Source of the DNA: an uncultured Prevotellaceae bacterium
GTDB lineage: Bacteria; Bacteroidota; Bacteroidia; Bacteroidales; Bacteroidaceae
DNA length: 5,864 bases
Direction: 5' to 3'
Assembly (NCBI GenBank): GCA_902775075.1
Contig: CACYKX010000193.1
Location: forward strand, 1-5,864
This document shows positions 4,808-5,864 of this stretch, piece after piece. A model generated the notes under the pieces. It saw only the letters and a program-made list of their open reading frames with translations, was not told where the DNA came from and made no database searches. The position numbers and the translations under genes were made by a program. Numbering within the stretch: position 1 is the stretch's first letter; every line of letters starts with the position of its first letter.

Positions 4808-5164
4808 CTAATGGTATGGTTCCGACATCTTTACTATAGTAGTTGGCTTACCTGTTACCTTCACATTTTCTATCCGGCTTTCACCTTTTTGAAGTCCTGC
4901 ATAACGAATTTTCCTGTTTAACGTGACGCCCTCCTTTTTGGTGTACCAGACTTTTCCCGCTGCAAATTTAATGCTCGCCGTGCCCTGCAAGTACTGGTCA
5001 CAAGTTCCCGATGTCTGCAGAGATTTTCCGGCAACCTTCCTTCATTTGCGTGAGTCCACGAAAATGATGGTATTCCATAAAATTTCCTGGCCATTCCTTG
5101 CCTTTAAGCACTTCCCTCGCCCAATTTCCAAGGCATCGTAAAAAGTCCTCAACACAGAGGGCAT
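4808..5164 (-). pseudogene. Possible decayed gene, unidentified
   Basis: On the minus strand a frame starts with ATG at 5164 and runs 119 codons to TAG at 4808-4810, broken only by TGA at 5044-5042 (codon 41). The part after the TGA (78 codons including the stop) has a protein-like make-up with probable beta strands, for example GKVWYTKKEGVTLNRKIRYA and SRIENVKVTG. A second minus-strand frame is open from about 5194 to 5001 and also reads like protein (for example NWAREVLKGKEWPGNF), so a frameshifted remnant is another reading. No family is recognised. An open stretch of this length can occur by chance, so this is a weak call. Confidence 0.25.
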
Positions 5165-5197
5165 CACTAGAAGTTAAACATTTAAATTCATAAAGTT

Positions 5198-5812
5198 ATG
5201 CAGAACAATATTTCATCAAAGTTTCAAAGCCTCGCTAAAGAGGAAAAGAATTATCTCGGTAAGCTCTCTTTTCAGAAGATGTCAGTTGAGTATTATATGA
5301 ATGATTGCAAGGACAGTCATCCCGCCGTTTACGTAGGTACATACGCCAAGTACAATGATGGAAGTCTCTTTGGTATGTGGGTTGATATGGTAAAGTGTGG
5401 TGATTATGACACATTCATGGAAGTATGCCACAGCCTGCATGCTGATGAAGAAGATCCAGAGCTGATGTATCAGGATTACGAGTGTTTCCCCAGTTCATGG
5501 TATTCTGAAAGCGGTATCGATGAAGATACATTCGATAGAATCATCGAGTTCTCAGAGTTGGATGATGATGACAGGGATGCTTTCGAGGAGTTCTCGGATG
5601 CTTTCGGTAATGATTGCATTGAAAGCTTCCGTGATCGCTACATGGGCAAATGGGATTCTGAGAAGGATTTCGCTGAGCACATCGTTGATGAGTGCTACAA
5701 TCTGGATAAGATGATGGGAAGTCTCGCATCATACTTCGATTACGAAGCATACGCTCGTGATCTCTTTATCGATGATTACTATTTCACCAATGGCTATGTG
5801 TTCAGGAGATAA
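5198..5812 (+). CDS. ardA: ArdA antirestriction protein, 204 aa
   Basis: ArdA proteins mimic bent B-form DNA and block type I restriction enzymes when a mobile element enters a new host. The family start PAVYVGTYAKYNDGSLFGMW (42-61) is clear, as is DEEDPELMYQDYECFP (83-98) followed by WYSES (101-105). The acidic part LDDDDRDAFEEFSDAFG (121-137) lies in the central region. I count 47 Asp/Glu against 18 Lys/Arg, as expected for a DNA mimic. Typical ArdA proteins are about 165-170 residues; here about 40 residues precede the core (residues 1-41, with basic SKFQSLAKEEKNYLGK). Inner ATGs at codons 28 and 34 could be the true start. The gene stands alone after the candidate origin, and no strong ribosome site or exact promoter box was seen. 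ArdA links the window to an element that moves between cells. Confidence 0.92.
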   Translation: MQNNISSKFQSLAKEEKNYLGKLSFQKMSVEYYMNDCKDSHPAVYVGTYAKYNDGSLFGMWVDMVKCGDYDTFMEVCHSLHADEEDPELMYQDYECFPSSWYSESGIDEDTFDRIIEFSELDDDDRDAFEEFSDAFGNDCIESFRDRYMGKWDSEKDFAEHIVDECYNLDKMMGSLASYFDYEAYARDLFIDDYYFTNGYVFRR

Positions 5813-5848
5813 TCCTGGCACATAGTCTCTTTTCTCGATTTTTTTTCG

Positions 5849-5856
5849 TATCTTTG
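5849..5856 (+). promoter_or_regulatory. Bacteroidetes -7 box for a gene beyond the window
   Basis: TATCTTTG matches TAnnTTTG exactly and sits 37 nt after the ardA stop. No clean TTTG lies about 20 nt upstream; only TTTTC at 5830-5834 is near. It would drive a gene to the right of the window. Confidence 0.45.
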
Positions 5857-5864
5857 CATCTCAA

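Larger units (their letters stand above)
4371..5197. other. Intergenic region: candidate origin and decayed sequence
   Basis: No intact gene was found in this 827-nt gap. The left part (4371-4760) is AT-rich, with the TTATTTATATATAAG stretch near 4404-4418, two palindromes (4437-4457, 4477-4489), the TGCTACA cluster (4505-4712) and a T-rich tract (4724-4757). Together these resemble a plasmid or phage origin: repeats for an initiator beside an easily melted segment. The right part (about 4800-5170) has more even base composition and minus-strand open frames that may be a gene remnant. A plus-strand frame at 4456-4710 is judged spurious. An oriT could also lie here, since ardA genes often sit near the transfer origin, but no known nic site was recognised. 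No exact promoter box for ardA was found. Confidence 0.5.

Noticed and set aside
4923..5141. Plus-strand 72-codon frame before ardA
   Set aside because: It starts with a non-ATG or poorly supported codon, shows no motif and is antisense to the more protein-like minus-strand frames.

Overview
The window looks like the replication module of an integrated mobile element in a member of the Bacteroidales, possibly Prevotella or a relative. The taxon call rests on promoter boxes of the Bacteroidetes type (TTTG, a spacer, then TAnnTTTG), mostly weak Shine-Dalgarno sites, a tRNA gene without an encoded CCA end, and protein types familiar from Bacteroidales elements. No database search was possible, so the genus is a guess. 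No integrase, relaxase, primase or partition gene lies in the window, so the kind of element (ICE, mobilizable island, phage satellite or phage) is unresolved.

Layout. Positions 5-77 hold a tRNA-Thr(CGT) gene on the minus strand. Positions 78-642 are an AT-rich control region with no gene called. It has a minus-strand promoter pointing at the tRNA, a probable plus-strand promoter pointing at the operon, TTAG repeats and several inverted repeats. From 643 to 4298 runs a plus-strand array of ten reading frames that overlap, abut or sit 2 nt apart. First come seven small genes: an unknown 96-residue protein, an excisionase-type helix-turn-helix protein, a doubtful 29-residue peptide, a cysteine-rich 40-residue protein and three unknowns. 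Then come three replication genes: a DnaD-like/replisome-organizer-type protein, a DnaC-type AAA+ helicase loader and a VirE-family (VapE-like) AAA+ helicase. A good intrinsic terminator ends the operon at 4333-4370.

Positions 4371-5197 have no intact gene. The first part is AT-rich, with two palindromes and a dense cluster of TGCTACA motifs on both strands, a candidate iteron-type origin next to the replication genes. The second part has better base balance and holds what may be a decayed minus-strand gene. An ardA antirestriction gene follows at 5198-5812. A partial promoter for a gene beyond the window lies at the right edge.

How it may work together (inference): an initiator or the helicase binds the TGCTACA array, the DnaD-like protein and the DnaC-like ATPase bring a replicative helicase to the opened DNA, and the VirE ATPase unwinds it. 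The small helix-turn-helix protein may control excision or the operon. ArdA, a DNA mimic, would protect incoming DNA from type I restriction.
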